A stretch of 64,000 nt of DNA, taken from positions 41,109 through 105,108 of the forward strand of contig JANQRE010000048.1 in the NCBI GenBank assembly GCA_028284705.1. The letters are read 5' to 3'. The notes below the pieces were generated by a model that was not told the origin of the DNA, did not search any database, and saw nothing but the letters and a program-made list of their open reading frames with translations. Position 1 is the first letter of the stretch; each line of letters starts with the position of its first letter. The position numbers were made by a program, and so were the translations under genes. Shown piece by piece: positions 43,734 to 52,758 of the stretch. The DNA comes from Paracoccaceae bacterium (GTDB lineage Bacteria > Pseudomonadota > Alphaproteobacteria > Rhodobacterales > Rhodobacteraceae).

Positions 43734-45599
43734 TTACACGCCCTTCCGCTGTTTCGGGCGTGTTGCCTCCCAGTCTTCGTGGGCGGCTCTGACCTTCGGG
43801 TTGTCGGTGACATGTGGCGTTCCGACCTCCCACCAGGTGTGGCCTTCCGTGGTCCAACCCTCATAGGCATCCACCTTCATGACGATGACAGAGGTCTTGT
43901 CGGCGGCCTTGGCGCGTTTGAATGCCTCGCCGAGTTCCGCCGGGTTAGACACTGTTTCGGCGTTAGCTCCCATGGATGCGGCATGTGCCTCGAAATCCAC
44001 CGCGAAGGGGTCGGCGATGGTGGGGGCGTCGGCGAAGAGATTGTTGAAGCTCTCGTTGCCGGTGTTGTTCTGCAGCTTGTTGATGACCGCGAAGCCGCCA
44101 TTGTCGAGCACGAGGATAATGAGTTTCTTGCCAGTTAGGACCGAGGAATAGATGTCGGAATTCATCAAGAGGTAGGAGCCGTCACCGGCGAAGATAATGG
44201 TGTCCTGATCGGGCTCGTTTTCCGATTGGGCGATGCGCGCACCCCAGCCGCCGGCGATCTCGTAGCCCATGCAGGAGAAGCCGAATTCGACATCGACGGT
44301 GCCGATGTCGAGAGTGCGCCAATTTGCGGTGACTTCAGCGGGCAGACCCCCGGCAGCGGCGACGACGCGATCGTTGTGATCACAAAGATCATTCACCACG
44401 CCGATGGCTTGTGCATAGGAGTTCGGGCGGTTGCCGGGGCGCACGTTCTCGGCGACATAATCGTCCCACTTTGCACGCTCGGATTTGGCGGTATCGGTCC
44501 AGGAGGATGGGGCCTGAATAGAGCCTAATTTGGCGGAAATCGCCTGCAATCCGAGCTTCGCATCGCCGACGACGGCTTGTGCGAGATGCTTAGAAGCGTC
44601 GTGGCGACCGACGTTCAGCGTGAGCAATTTGGCGTCTTGGGCGAAGGCGGTCCAGGAGCCGGTTGTGAAGTCCTGAAGGCGAGTGCCGACGGCGAAGACC
44701 AGGTCGGCTTGTTCGGCAATTGCATTGGCGCTGTCGGAGCCGGTGACGCCCACCGGACCAATGTTCAGCGGGTGATCGGCCTTGAGATTGGCGCGGCCGG
44801 CGATGGTTTCGATGACGGGGATGTTGTGGGCTTCGGCAAAGGCGGTCATCTCGGCCACCGCGCCGGAATATTGCACGCCGCCGCCGGCGATCATCACCGG
44901 GCGTTTCGCGGATTCGAGAAGCGCGACCGCGGCAGCGACTTCCACCGGATCGGGCGCCTGTCGGCGGATGTGATGGGTGCGGTCTTCGAAAAAGGAGACC
45001 GGATAGTCGTAAGCCCAGCCCTGCACATCCTGCGGCAGGCCGAGAAAGGCCGGGCCACAGTCGGCGGGGTCGAGCATGGTGTTGATGGCGGTGGGCAGCG
45101 ACTGGATGACCTGCGCGGGATGCGTGATGCGGTCCCAGAAGCGGGTGACGGGCCTGAATGCATCATTCACGCCGAAGGTCGGGTCATTGAAGTTCTCTAG
45201 CTGCTGGAGGACGGGATCGGGCAGGCGCGTCAGGAAGGTGTCGCCGCAGAGCATCAGCATCGGCAGGCGGTTCGCATGGGCCAAGGCAGAGGCGGTTACC
45301 AGATTGGCGGTGCCGGGGCCGGCGGAGGCGGTGCAGAACATGAAGCGGCGACGCAGGTGGTATTTGGCATAGGCCGCCGCGGCAAAGCCCATCGATTGCT
45401 CATTCTGGCCGCGATAGAGAGGCAGCGTGTCGCGATGATCATAGAGCGCCTCGCCCAGGCAGGTAACGTTGCCATGGCCGAAAATACCGAAACCGCCGCC
45501 GCAGAGGCGCGTCTTCTCTCCGTCGATCTCAATGAACTGGGCGTTCAAATAGCGGATGATGGCCTGCGCCGTGGTCAGGCGGATCGTTTCAGTGCTCAA
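43734..45599 (-). CDS. iolD: 3D-(3,5/4)-trihydroxycyclohexane-1,2-dione acylhydrolase (decyclizing)
   Basis: This 621-residue thiamine-diphosphate enzyme opens the inositol-derived ring to 5-deoxy-glucuronate. It shows the N-terminal EIDGEKTRLCGGGFGIFGHGNV of IolD and the ThDP motif region IIFAGDGSYLLMNSDIYSS. It is first in the minus-strand operon; the promoter region upstream holds a palindromic operator at 45678-45693. Confidence 0.95.
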   Translation of the reverse strand: MSTETIRLTTAQAIIRYLNAQFIEIDGEKTRLCGGGFGIFGHGNVTCLGEALYDHRDTLPLYRGQNEQSMGFAAAAYAKYHLRRRFMFCTASAGPGTANLVTASALAHANRLPMLMLCGDTFLTRLPDPVLQQLENFNDPTFGVNDAFRPVTRFWDRITHPAQVIQSLPTAINTMLDPADCGPAFLGLPQDVQGWAYDYPVSFFEDRTHHIRRQAPDPVEVAAAVALLESAKRPVMIAGGGVQYSGAVAEMTAFAEAHNIPVIETIAGRANLKADHPLNIGPVGVTGSDSANAIAEQADLVFAVGTRLQDFTTGSWTAFAQDAKLLTLNVGRHDASKHLAQAVVGDAKLGLQAISAKLGSIQAPSSWTDTAKSERAKWDDYVAENVRPGNRPNSYAQAIGVVNDLCDHNDRVVAAAGGLPAEVTANWRTLDIGTVDVEFGFSCMGYEIAGGWGARIAQSENEPDQDTIIFAGDGSYLLMNSDIYSSVLTGKKLIILVLDNGGFAVINKLQNNTGNESFNNLFADAPTIADPFAVDFEAHAASMGANAETVSNPAELGEAFKRAKAADKTSVIVMKVDAYEGWTTEGHTWWEVGTPHVTDNPKVRAAHEDWEATRPKQRKGV

Positions 45600-45677
45600 G
45601 GTGTCCTCCCAGATCGCAAGAGCTGCCGGGTCTCACATTTCGCAGTTGACCCGGTTGGCGATTTGAAGATAACCGTT

Positions 45678-45693
45678 TTGCAACCGGTTGCAA
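45678..45693. promoter_or_regulatory. LacI-type operator, 16-bp perfect palindrome (iol side)
   Basis: TTGCAACCGGTTGCAA lies in the 119-bp gap between iolD and the divergent Gfo/Idh gene, 26 bp before the latter's start. The same 16 bases recur at 51636-51651. The form matches LacI-family sites with a central CG, so the LacI protein encoded at 50575-51564 probably binds both. Confidence 0.85.
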
Positions 45694-45718
45694 TCGGTTT
45701 TTCAAAGGGGAGGTTGCC

Positions 45719-46822
45719 ATGGCCCAAATCGGGATCGGCGTCGTTGGTGGCGGCTATATGGGTAAGGCGCACTCGGCAGCTTTCGCAGCGGTTGGCACCG
45801 TTTTTGAGACGTCCCTGAAGCCAAAGCTTGTCGCGATATGCGGATCGACGCCCGAATCGTCAGCGCGCTATGCGGAGGCGTTCGGCTATCAGAAAGCGGC
45901 GGCGGATTGGCAAGCGCTGATTGCTGACCCTGAGGTGGAGGCGGTGGTGATCGCCTCGCCGCAAGCGACACATCGTGAGATTGCAGAGGCCGCTTTTGCC
46001 GCCGGGAAACCGGTGCTCTGTGAGAAGCCGATGGGGCTGGGCCTGGAGGATGCGCAGGCGATGGTGGCGGCGGCGAAGGCCTCGGGCCTTGCGAACATGG
46101 TGGCCTATAACTACATCCGCACGCCGGCGACGCAGTTTGTCCGCAAGCTGATCGCGGAAGGAGAACTTGGGCAGATCACCTGGTTTCGTGGCGAGCATAC
46201 GGAGGATTTCCATGGCGATCCGACGGCGCCCGCGACGTGGCGGTCCCATGGGGAGGCGAACGGATGTCTGGGCGATCTGGCACCGCATATCCTGAACGCC
46301 GCGCGGGCCTTGATGGGCCCGATTGCAGAGATCAACGCGGTTCTGAAAACCGTCTATCCGATGCGGGGCGATGTGAAGGTCACGAATGACGATATCATGA
46401 CCGCGATGTGCCGGTTTGACAGCGGTGTGGAAGGGCATCTCTTTGCCAGTCGCGTCGCGACAGGGCGGAAGATGGGCTATGCGTATGAGATCACCGGGAC
46501 CAAGGCCGCGGTCCGGTTCGATCAGGAGGATCAGAATGCGGTTTGGCTCTATCGTGCAGAAGGGCCGGAGGCGGAGCGCGGGTTCCGCAAGATTCTGACG
46601 GGACCGGAACATCCCGATTATCTGCCGTTTTGTCAGGGGCCGGGACATGGCACTGGATATCAGGACCAGATCATTATCGAAGCTAAGGATTTCGTGACCG
46701 CGATCGAGACCGGCGAGGCCATCTGGCCAACATTTGAAGAGGGGCTCGAAGTGCAGCGCGTTGTGGCGGCGATCCGAGCTTCGGACAAGACACGCAGCTG
46801 GCAACGCGTCAGCGATTTCTGA
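45719..46822 (+). CDS. Gfo/Idh/MocA-family oxidoreductase (inositol dehydrogenase-like)
   Basis: This 367-residue protein has an N-terminal NAD Rossmann motif VVGGGYMGKAHSAAF, the conserved CEKPMGL and the catalytic HILNAARAL region. In an iol cluster it most likely oxidises scyllo- or another inositol isomer, or an inositol derivative. It starts the plus-strand operon divergent from iolD, with AAGGGGAGG as ribosome site. Confidence 0.88.
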   Translation: MAQIGIGVVGGGYMGKAHSAAFAAVGTVFETSLKPKLVAICGSTPESSARYAEAFGYQKAAADWQALIADPEVEAVVIASPQATHREIAEAAFAAGKPVLCEKPMGLGLEDAQAMVAAAKASGLANMVAYNYIRTPATQFVRKLIAEGELGQITWFRGEHTEDFHGDPTAPATWRSHGEANGCLGDLAPHILNAARALMGPIAEINAVLKTVYPMRGDVKVTNDDIMTAMCRFDSGVEGHLFASRVATGRKMGYAYEITGTKAAVRFDQEDQNAVWLYRAEGPEAERGFRKILTGPEHPDYLPFCQGPGHGTGYQDQIIIEAKDFVTAIETGEAIWPTFEEGLEVQRVVAAIRASDKTRSWQRVSDF

Positions 46823-46836
46823 GAAGGACCACGAAG

Positions 46837-47727
46837 ATGGCAATTCAGATCGGCAATGCGCCCTGTTCCTGGGGTGTGGAGTTTGCGGATGATCCGCGCA
46901 ATCCGGCCTGGCGCAAGGTGCTGCAGGAGAATGCGGAGGCGGGTTATTCGGGCATCGAGCTGGGGCCGGTCGGGTTTATGCCGGAAGATCCTGTTCTGCT
47001 GGGTGAGGCGTTGGAGGAGTTTGACCAGACGCTGATTGGCGGCGTGGTTTTTCGTCCGTTCCACGATGTGGGGGCGTGGGATGATGTGATGGACGGCTCG
47101 GTCCGGACCTGCAAGGCGCTCAAAGCCCATGGCGCGGAACATCTGGTGCTGATTGACTCGATCTCTCCGCGGCGCGCGCCCACCGCTGGCCGTGCCGACG
47201 AGGCCGAGCAGATGGATCAGGCCGAGTGGGAGGCCTATCGCGAGCGCATCTACACCATCGCGAAGATGGGGGCGGAGGAGTACGGGCTGACCGTCGGCAT
47301 TCATGCGCACGCCGCCGGGTTCATGGATTTTGAGCCGGAGCTGGAGCGGTTTTTGGCTGAAACAGACCCTGAAATCATGAAAATCTGCTTTGACACCGGG
47401 CATCATTCCTATGCCGGGTTCGACCCTGTCGCCTTCATTGAACGGCATATGGATCGGATCAGTTACATGCATTTCAAGGATATCGATCCGAAGGTGAAAG
47501 CGGATGTGATCACAAACCGAACGGGGTTTTATGATGCCTGCGCGCAGGGCATTTTCTGCAATCTCGGGGACGGGGATGTGGATTTTCCGCGCGTGCGTCA
47601 ATTACTGTTGGATAGCGGCTTTGAGGGCTGGTGTACGGTAGAGCAGGATTGCGATCCGGCGGGAGATACCTCGCCGATTGATGATGCGAAACTGAACCGG
47701 ACGTACCTTCAGTCGATTGGATTTTGA
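46837..47727 (+). CDS. Sugar phosphate isomerase/epimerase, inosose dehydratase-like (IolE family)
   Basis: This 296-residue TIM-barrel protein has IGNAPCSWGVE at the N-terminus (diagnostic of IolE-like proteins), FDTGHHSYAG and MHFKDIDPKV metal-binding segments, and VEQDCDP. IolE dehydrates 2-keto-myo-inositol to the dione used by IolD. As the only IolE-like gene here it is the best candidate for that step. Confidence 0.88.
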   Translation: MAIQIGNAPCSWGVEFADDPRNPAWRKVLQENAEAGYSGIELGPVGFMPEDPVLLGEALEEFDQTLIGGVVFRPFHDVGAWDDVMDGSVRTCKALKAHGAEHLVLIDSISPRRAPTAGRADEAEQMDQAEWEAYRERIYTIAKMGAEEYGLTVGIHAHAAGFMDFEPELERFLAETDPEIMKICFDTGHHSYAGFDPVAFIERHMDRISYMHFKDIDPKVKADVITNRTGFYDACAQGIFCNLGDGDVDFPRVRQLLLDSGFEGWCTVEQDCDPAGDTSPIDDAKLNRTYLQSIGF

Positions 47728-47729
47728 TC

Positions 47730-48863
47730 ATGGCGAAGTTGAACTGGGGCATGATTGGCGGGGGCAAGGGCTCGCAGATTGGGCCGGCGCACCGAATGGG
47801 CGCGCAGGCGGATGGGTTGTTCACGCTTTCCGCAGGCGCGCTGGATCATAACCCCGATGCGGGGCGCGCCTATGCGCGGGAACTGGGCGTTGACGAGAGC
47901 CGTGCCTATGGCGACTGGCAGGAGATGCTGGAGGGCGAGCAGGGTCGGGAAGACCGTGTCGATCTGGTGACCGTTGCAACGCCGAATGCGACCCATTTCG
48001 AGATCACCAAAGCGTTTCTGGAAGCGGGCTTCAACGTGCTCTGCGAGAAGCCGATGACCATGACGGTCGAGGAAGGTGAAGAGATCGTGAGGATTGCTGC
48101 GGCAAGCGACCGGATTTGCGCCGTTAACTATTGTTACTCGGCCTATCCGATGGTCCGCGAGATGCGCGAGATGGTGCGCACGGGGCAGATCGGCAAGGTG
48201 CGCCTGATCGTGGCGAGCTTCTCCCACGGGCATCACGGGGATGCCGCAGATGCAGATAACCCGCGTGTGCGGTGGCGTTATGACCCTGACATGGCTGGCG
48301 TTTCTGGGCAGTTTGCGGATTGCGGGATCCATGCGCTGCATATGGCGTCATTTGTGGCGGGCGATCAGGTGCGCAGCCTGTCGGCGGATTTTGCCTCAAC
48401 GATTGCGAGCCGCGAGTTGGAAGACGACGCGATGGTGAATTTCCGCATGGAAGGGGGCACCGTGGGGCGCCTCTGGACCTCCTCGGTGGCGATTGGGCGG
48501 CAGCATGGGTTTGACATTCAGGTGTTTGGGGAGACCGGCGGGATGCGCTGGGCCTCCGAGCAGCCGAACCAGGTTTTCTATACGCCGGTGGGCGGGCGCA
48601 CGCAGATCATGGAGAAGGGCGAAGGAGGATTATCTTCGGAAGCTCAGAGGCTTAGCCGCGTCGCGATTGCGCATCCCGAAGGTTTTCCTCTGGCGGTAGC
48701 CAATATCTATGTCGATCTGGCAGCGGCGATCCGCGGGGAGGTCAGAGACGGATTGCCGACCGCAGAGGACGGGCTGCGCTCGATGGCGGCGGTGCATCAA
48801 GCGGTGGCCTCGGCGAAAGCCGATGGCGCATGGGTCGATGCAAGGCCTCCGATGATGCGGTGA
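47730..48863 (+). CDS. Second Gfo/Idh/MocA-family oxidoreductase
   Basis: This 377-residue protein has the NAD loop MIGGGKGSQIGPAHR (GGGxG-type, slightly unusual), the CEKPMTMTVEEGEE motif and the GIHALHMASFV catalytic-His segment. It starts three bases after the IolE-like stop; a TTG two codons earlier is unlikely. It probably handles another inositol stereoisomer or a linked sugar; the exact substrate is unknown. Confidence 0.88.
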   Translation: MAKLNWGMIGGGKGSQIGPAHRMGAQADGLFTLSAGALDHNPDAGRAYARELGVDESRAYGDWQEMLEGEQGREDRVDLVTVATPNATHFEITKAFLEAGFNVLCEKPMTMTVEEGEEIVRIAAASDRICAVNYCYSAYPMVREMREMVRTGQIGKVRLIVASFSHGHHGDAADADNPRVRWRYDPDMAGVSGQFADCGIHALHMASFVAGDQVRSLSADFASTIASRELEDDAMVNFRMEGGTVGRLWTSSVAIGRQHGFDIQVFGETGGMRWASEQPNQVFYTPVGGRTQIMEKGEGGLSSEAQRLSRVAIAHPEGFPLAVANIYVDLAAAIRGEVRDGLPTAEDGLRSMAAVHQAVASAKADGAWVDARPPMMR

Positions 48864-48992
48864 AATTGGTGACCGCCTTAGGGTGTCGAACAGCGCGGAT
48901 TTGGCGCTAGATCACGGATGGCTGTCGCCCAGTTGATTTCCAAGTGAGGCTCAAAGCCCGCATAGTTGGGCTGCGTTCATTGGAGGTCAAAC

Positions 48993-49265
48993 ATGCTGAT
49001 CCGCGCCACGCTTGTAGTTCTTCTTTTGTCCCCGACCGTCGCATTTGCACAGGAGATTGAGGCCGGTTCTGAGGCACTTGGCGTGGCGAAAAATGACCTC
49101 GCGGCGCTAAAGGCGCGGCAGGCGGAGCAGTCCGAAAGCACCACCAATTTGCTTGGCTTCGCCAAACCTCGGGCCAAGCCCGTTGTGATCAACAATACGT
49201 CTGTGGTGAAAACCGAAGCGAAGCCGAAGTCCGAGAAGAAGCGGCGGTTCATCCGCGGCTGGTGA
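48993..49265 (+). CDS. Small secreted/periplasmic hypothetical protein
   Basis: This 90-residue protein has a signal peptide (MLIRATLVVLLLSPTVAFAQ) and a charged, lysine-rich C-terminus ending RRFIRGW. A GGAGG precedes the ATG at 48993. No domain is recognised. It is upstream of the PspA-like gene by 220 bp. Confidence 0.65.
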   Translation: MLIRATLVVLLLSPTVAFAQEIEAGSEALGVAKNDLAALKARQAEQSESTTNLLGFAKPRAKPVVINNTSVVKTEAKPKSEKKRRFIRGW

Positions 49266-49485
49266 TAGCGCGGGTTGCGCGCAGGCGATCCCTCTCTTGT
49301 CACAACAAGAATGTGGCGTGACTGACTGCATTCGAGGAAACTTGCCCCTGTGAATTTCCAGTATTGTTGCTTGTCTCAGAACAGACGCTACGTCATTTTG
49401 AACGCCGTTCAATTTTTTCTTGAAACCGCATGGCAGCGACGCCATCTTGCAATTCATGAACAACGTTCAAGAAAGAGAAATGATT

Positions 49486-50166
49486 ATGTTCAGACACTTA
49501 GTAACCCTGGCGCGTGGCCGTTCTGCGGATGCGACGCAAGCTGTTTTGGACGCAAATGCGATCTCGCTGCTGCGCCAACAAATGCGCGACGCCGCGCAAA
49601 GCGTGGAGAAATCCCGCAAGGCTGTCGCCGTCGTCATGGCCTATGCTGAGCGCGAAAAGAAAGCGCTGAGCGTGCTGGAAGCCAAGATTGACGACCTGGA
49701 AACGCGGGCCCGTGCGGCGCTTGAAAAAGACCGCGAGGACCTTGCCCTCGAAGCGTCTGGAACAATCGCAGAGCTGGAGGCGGAGCGGGATGCGACCGTC
49801 AAGGCAATCGATATCTACACCAAGGAGATCGCGCGGCTGCGCCATGCCCTGACGGTCAGCGAAACCCAGCTGAGCGAGTTGAAACGCGGACAGCGGCTGG
49901 CCGAGGCGAATGAAAAGTCGCTGAAGATGCGCGGTGCTTTCCCGACCGCGCAGCACAGCGATCTGAACGATGCCTCCGCGACGCTGAAACGCCTGCAGGA
50001 TCGTCACGAGCAAAGCGAAGAGACTGCGGCGGCCATGGTTGAACTTCTGGCCACGTCCAGCGCTGAACAGATGAGCGATCGTCTGGCCGATGCCGGCTGT
50101 GGCGCACCGAAGCGCTCCAGCGCGGAAGACGTACTGAAACGTCTGAAATCCAAATCGACCAAATAA
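49486..50166 (+). CDS. PspA/IM30-family coiled-coil protein
   Basis: This 226-residue, almost wholly helical protein has a long coiled coil from about residue 25 to 150 and a PspA-like N-terminus (FRHLVTLARGRSADATQAVLDANAISLLRQQMRDA). PspA/IM30 proteins bind the inner membrane and protect its integrity. The start at 49486 is preferred over 49480 because of better spacing to an AAAGAG. It is followed by a YiaA-type membrane protein. Confidence 0.8.
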   Translation: MFRHLVTLARGRSADATQAVLDANAISLLRQQMRDAAQSVEKSRKAVAVVMAYAEREKKALSVLEAKIDDLETRARAALEKDREDLALEASGTIAELEAERDATVKAIDIYTKEIARLRHALTVSETQLSELKRGQRLAEANEKSLKMRGAFPTAQHSDLNDASATLKRLQDRHEQSEETAAAMVELLATSSAEQMSDRLADAGCGAPKRSSAEDVLKRLKSKSTK

Positions 50167-50227
50167 CTTCGATCGATCCTCGAAATTCTGGGTGGACCAG
50201 AACCAAACTACCAAAAGGACTGAACCA

Positions 50228-50509
50228 ATGAACGCGTATATCGATAAACCGTCGCAGGCTTGGAACCTCTTTACCTATCTGCAATTCGCCGTTGCGGCTG
50301 CGATGATGGCGGGCGGCATCTTCTTCCTCGAGGCCAGTTTCGCGGCCAAGGGCTTCTATGCGATGTCGGCCATCATGCTGGTAAGTACGACCGCGGCGAT
50401 CACCAAATCCCTGCGCGACCAGGAGGAAAGCAAGAAGCTGCACAACAAGTTGGAAGATGCCCAGACCGAGCGTCTTTTGGCAGAAGTCAGCGGGCCGGAG
50501 GCGGCGTAA
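50228..50509 (+). CDS. YiaA/YiaB-family two-helix inner membrane protein
   Basis: This 93-residue protein has two closely spaced membrane helices (LQFAVAAAMMAGGIFFLEAS and GFYAMSAIMLVSTTAAITKSL) and a C-terminal amphipathic helix, as in the YiaA/B domain. Function is unknown; pairing with a PspA-like protein suggests envelope stress. AAAGGA lies upstream of the ATG at 50228. Confidence 0.8.
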   Translation: MNAYIDKPSQAWNLFTYLQFAVAAAMMAGGIFFLEASFAAKGFYAMSAIMLVSTTAAITKSLRDQEESKKLHNKLEDAQTERLLAEVSGPEAA

Positions 50510-50542
50510 CACGCTGATCTAAGCCTTCAAGGAAAATGCAGG

Positions 50543-50570
50543 ACGTGCCCGGATTTCGGTTCGGGCACGT
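50543..50570. terminator. Bidirectional terminator hairpin
   Basis: ACGTGCCCG (50543-50551) and CGGGCACGT (50562-50570) form a perfect 9-bp stem with a 10-base loop between the convergent YiaA and lacI ends. A TTTT lies just beyond on the minus strand; the plus side has only a short T-rich patch. Confidence 0.7.
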
Positions 50571-50574
50571 TCGC

Positions 50575-51564
50575 CTATTTGGGGCGCAAAGTACCCCGTT
50601 CGACCACATGGCAGGGGAAGAGCCGCGCCTCGGGGTAGCGGTTGGGGTCCTTCAGCATCGCTTCGATCAGGTCGACGGATGAGGAAATGATCTGCTGGAT
50701 CGGCTGGTGGATCGTTGTCAGATCGAGGTTTGCCCAAGCCGCCATCTCCATATCATTGAGACCGATCAGACCGATATCGTCGGGCACGCGCAGCCCCGCG
50801 CTTTCGATGGCGCTTTTGGCGCCGATGGTCAGCACGTCGTCGCCGCAGAAATAGGCCTCCGCGGGTTCGGACATCAGAAGCTTTGCCATTTCCACGCGAC
50901 CGGCATCGAAGGAATAGGCGGAGGCGAAGGAATAGGTGACCTCGGCCTCGCGCTCGGCGATCTCCATGAAGCCGGTGAAGCGGTCCTGGGTGGAGGTGGC
51001 GCTTTCCGGCCCGGCGAGGAAATGGATGCGCGCATAGCCGCGATCAATGAGCGTGCGTGCCGCCATCCGCCCGCAAGCGACGTTGTCGATGCCGACCACA
51101 TGCACATCCGGTGAGGAGGAATGGCGGCCAAAGGAATGCACAACCGGCACACCGGCATCCTTGAACGCCTTCGCAAAGCTGGGCGGCAATGTGGAAGAGG
51201 CCACGATCACGCCATCTACGGAGTATTGGCGGAGCATACGCACCGAATTTGCGGGATCGGTTTCATTAGTAAGATTGACGAGCAGAGGGCGCAGACCGCG
51301 CTCCTGCAATCCGCGCGTGAAAAGGTCGAAGACTTCGAGGAAAATCGGGTTGTGGAAGTTGTTGGACACAAGTCCGATGAGCTTCGTGCGGCCCGTGGTC
51401 AGAGAGGAGGCGAGCGCGTTTGGGCTATAGCCCAGCTCATCTGCGGCCTTCTGGACCTTGCGTCGGGTCTTTTCGGAAACGGAGGCGCCTTCGGTGAATG
51501 TGCGCGACACGGCAGAGCGCGAAACGCCCGCCTTCAACGCAACATCTTTCAGTGTGATCCCCAT
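50575..51564 (-). CDS. LacI-family transcriptional repressor of the inositol regulon
   Basis: This 329-residue LacI-type regulator has an N-terminal HTH (ITLKDVALKAGVSRSAVSRTFTEGASVSEKTRRKV) with hinge helix (YSPNALASSL) and a periplasmic-binding-like effector domain. The start at 51564 gives the canonical MGITLKDVA. It is divergent from the inositol transporter, and the same palindrome is found in this gap and before iolD, so it probably represses the whole iol set until an inositol intermediate binds. Confidence 0.9.
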   Translation of the reverse strand: MGITLKDVALKAGVSRSAVSRTFTEGASVSEKTRRKVQKAADELGYSPNALASSLTTGRTKLIGLVSNNFHNPIFLEVFDLFTRGLQERGLRPLLVNLTNETDPANSVRMLRQYSVDGVIVASSTLPPSFAKAFKDAGVPVVHSFGRHSSSPDVHVVGIDNVACGRMAARTLIDRGYARIHFLAGPESATSTQDRFTGFMEIAEREAEVTYSFASAYSFDAGRVEMAKLLMSEPAEAYFCGDDVLTIGAKSAIESAGLRVPDDIGLIGLNDMEMAAWANLDLTTIHQPIQQIISSSVDLIEAMLKDPNRYPEARLFPCHVVERGTLRPK

Positions 51565-51635
51565 TAATGTTCCCTTAGCGGGTTCTGCACCCGCCAACAA
51601 CTTGCAAGGCGGCATCCTCTCATATCAGAGAAATT

Positions 51636-51651
51636 TTGCAACCGGTTGCAA
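51636..51651. promoter_or_regulatory. LacI-type operator, 16-bp perfect palindrome (transporter side)
   Basis: TTGCAACCGGTTGCAA lies 72 bp upstream of lacI and 77 bp upstream of the binding-protein gene. It is identical to the site at 45678-45693. Confidence 0.85.
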
Positions 51652-51727
51652 TATGCCCGACTCTGTGCTTTGTTTCGACTCGAGGGTGGCGTGCGTCCAC
51701 CCAAACCAAGAATTCTGGGAGGAACTC

Positions 51728-52675
51728 ATGAAGAAATTTTTGAAAGGCGTGGCCGTTGCCGCGTCGATGGTTGCTGCTCCGTTTGCTGCGCAAGCTGACG
51801 GGCATGCCGATCTGAGCTATGTGCTTGTGAGCCACGCTCCGGACAGTGACACCTGGTGGAACACGATCAAGAACGGCATCGCGCTGGCCGGTGAACAGGT
51901 TGGCGTGAATGTCGAATATCGTAACCCGCCGACCGGCGACATCGCCGATATGGCGCGGATCATCGAGCAGGCGGCCGCCTCGGGCCCCGATGGCATCATC
52001 ACCACGCTGGCCGATTTCGACGTGCTGGCCGGCCCGATCAAGAATGCGGTCGATCAGGGCATCGACGTGATCATCATGAACACCGGCACACCGGATCAGG
52101 CTCGTGAAGTGGGTGCGCTGATGTATGTGGGTCAGCCGGAATATGATGCCGGGTTCGCCGCTGGTCTGCGCGCGAAAGGTGAGGGCGTGACCAAGTTCCT
52201 CTGCGTGAACCACGCCATCCAGCAACCGACCGTGGGTGAGCGCTGCCGTGGCTACGCCGATGGTCTGGGCATCGATCTGGGCGACGCGATGATGGATTCG
52301 GGCACCGACCCGTCGGAGATCAAGAACAAGGTTCTGGCTTATCTCTCGGCCAATGCGGACGTTGACGGTATCCTGACGCTGGGTCCGGTCTCTGCCGATC
52401 CGACGATTGCCGCACTGCAGGAGAACGGCATGGCCGGTGACATCCATTTCGGCACCTTTGACCTCGGCGAAGAGATCGTGAAAGGCATCAAGGATGGTAC
52501 CATCAACTGGGGCATCGACCAGCAGCCTTTCCTGCAGGCTTATATGCCGGTTGTGATCCTGGCCAACTGGGACCGCTATGGTGTGCTGCCTGGCAACAAC
52601 ATCAACTCCGGCCCGGGCTTCGTCACCAAGGACGGTCTGGCCAAGGTTGAAGAGTTTGCAGGCGAATATCGCTAA
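51728..52675 (+). CDS. ABC transporter sugar/inositol-binding periplasmic protein
   Basis: This 315-residue protein has a signal peptide ending around AQADG and the ribose-binding-protein-type fold (SYVLVSHAPDSDTWWNTIKNGIALAGEQVGVNVEYR, then NVDGIL-like and GTFDLGEEIVKGI). Genetic context indicates myo-inositol or a related cyclitol as ligand. An AGGAA precedes the ATG at 51728. A strong hairpin follows the stop. Confidence 0.88.
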   Translation: MKKFLKGVAVAASMVAAPFAAQADGHADLSYVLVSHAPDSDTWWNTIKNGIALAGEQVGVNVEYRNPPTGDIADMARIIEQAAASGPDGIITTLADFDVLAGPIKNAVDQGIDVIIMNTGTPDQAREVGALMYVGQPEYDAGFAAGLRAKGEGVTKFLCVNHAIQQPTVGERCRGYADGLGIDLGDAMMDSGTDPSEIKNKVLAYLSANADVDGILTLGPVSADPTIAALQENGMAGDIHFGTFDLGEEIVKGIKDGTINWGIDQQPFLQAYMPVVILANWDRYGVLPGNNINSGPGFVTKDGLAKVEEFAGEYR

Positions 52676-52691
52676 GCGAATCTGAGTGATC

Positions 52692-52728
52692 AAAGGCGGC
52701 CCTGGTGTAAGCGCCATGGCCGCCTTTT
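52692..52728 (+). terminator. Hairpin with T-run between binding protein and permease
   Basis: AAAGGCGGCC-C-TGG pairs with CCA-T-GGCCGCCTTT (one mismatch, 8-base loop), followed by TTTT. It has the form of a factor-independent terminator but lies inside the operon, so it is probably a leaky one that lowers permease and ATPase expression relative to the binding protein. Confidence 0.75.
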
Positions 52729-52758
52729 CTCCATCCATCGACATCGTGGGGGCGTTCG

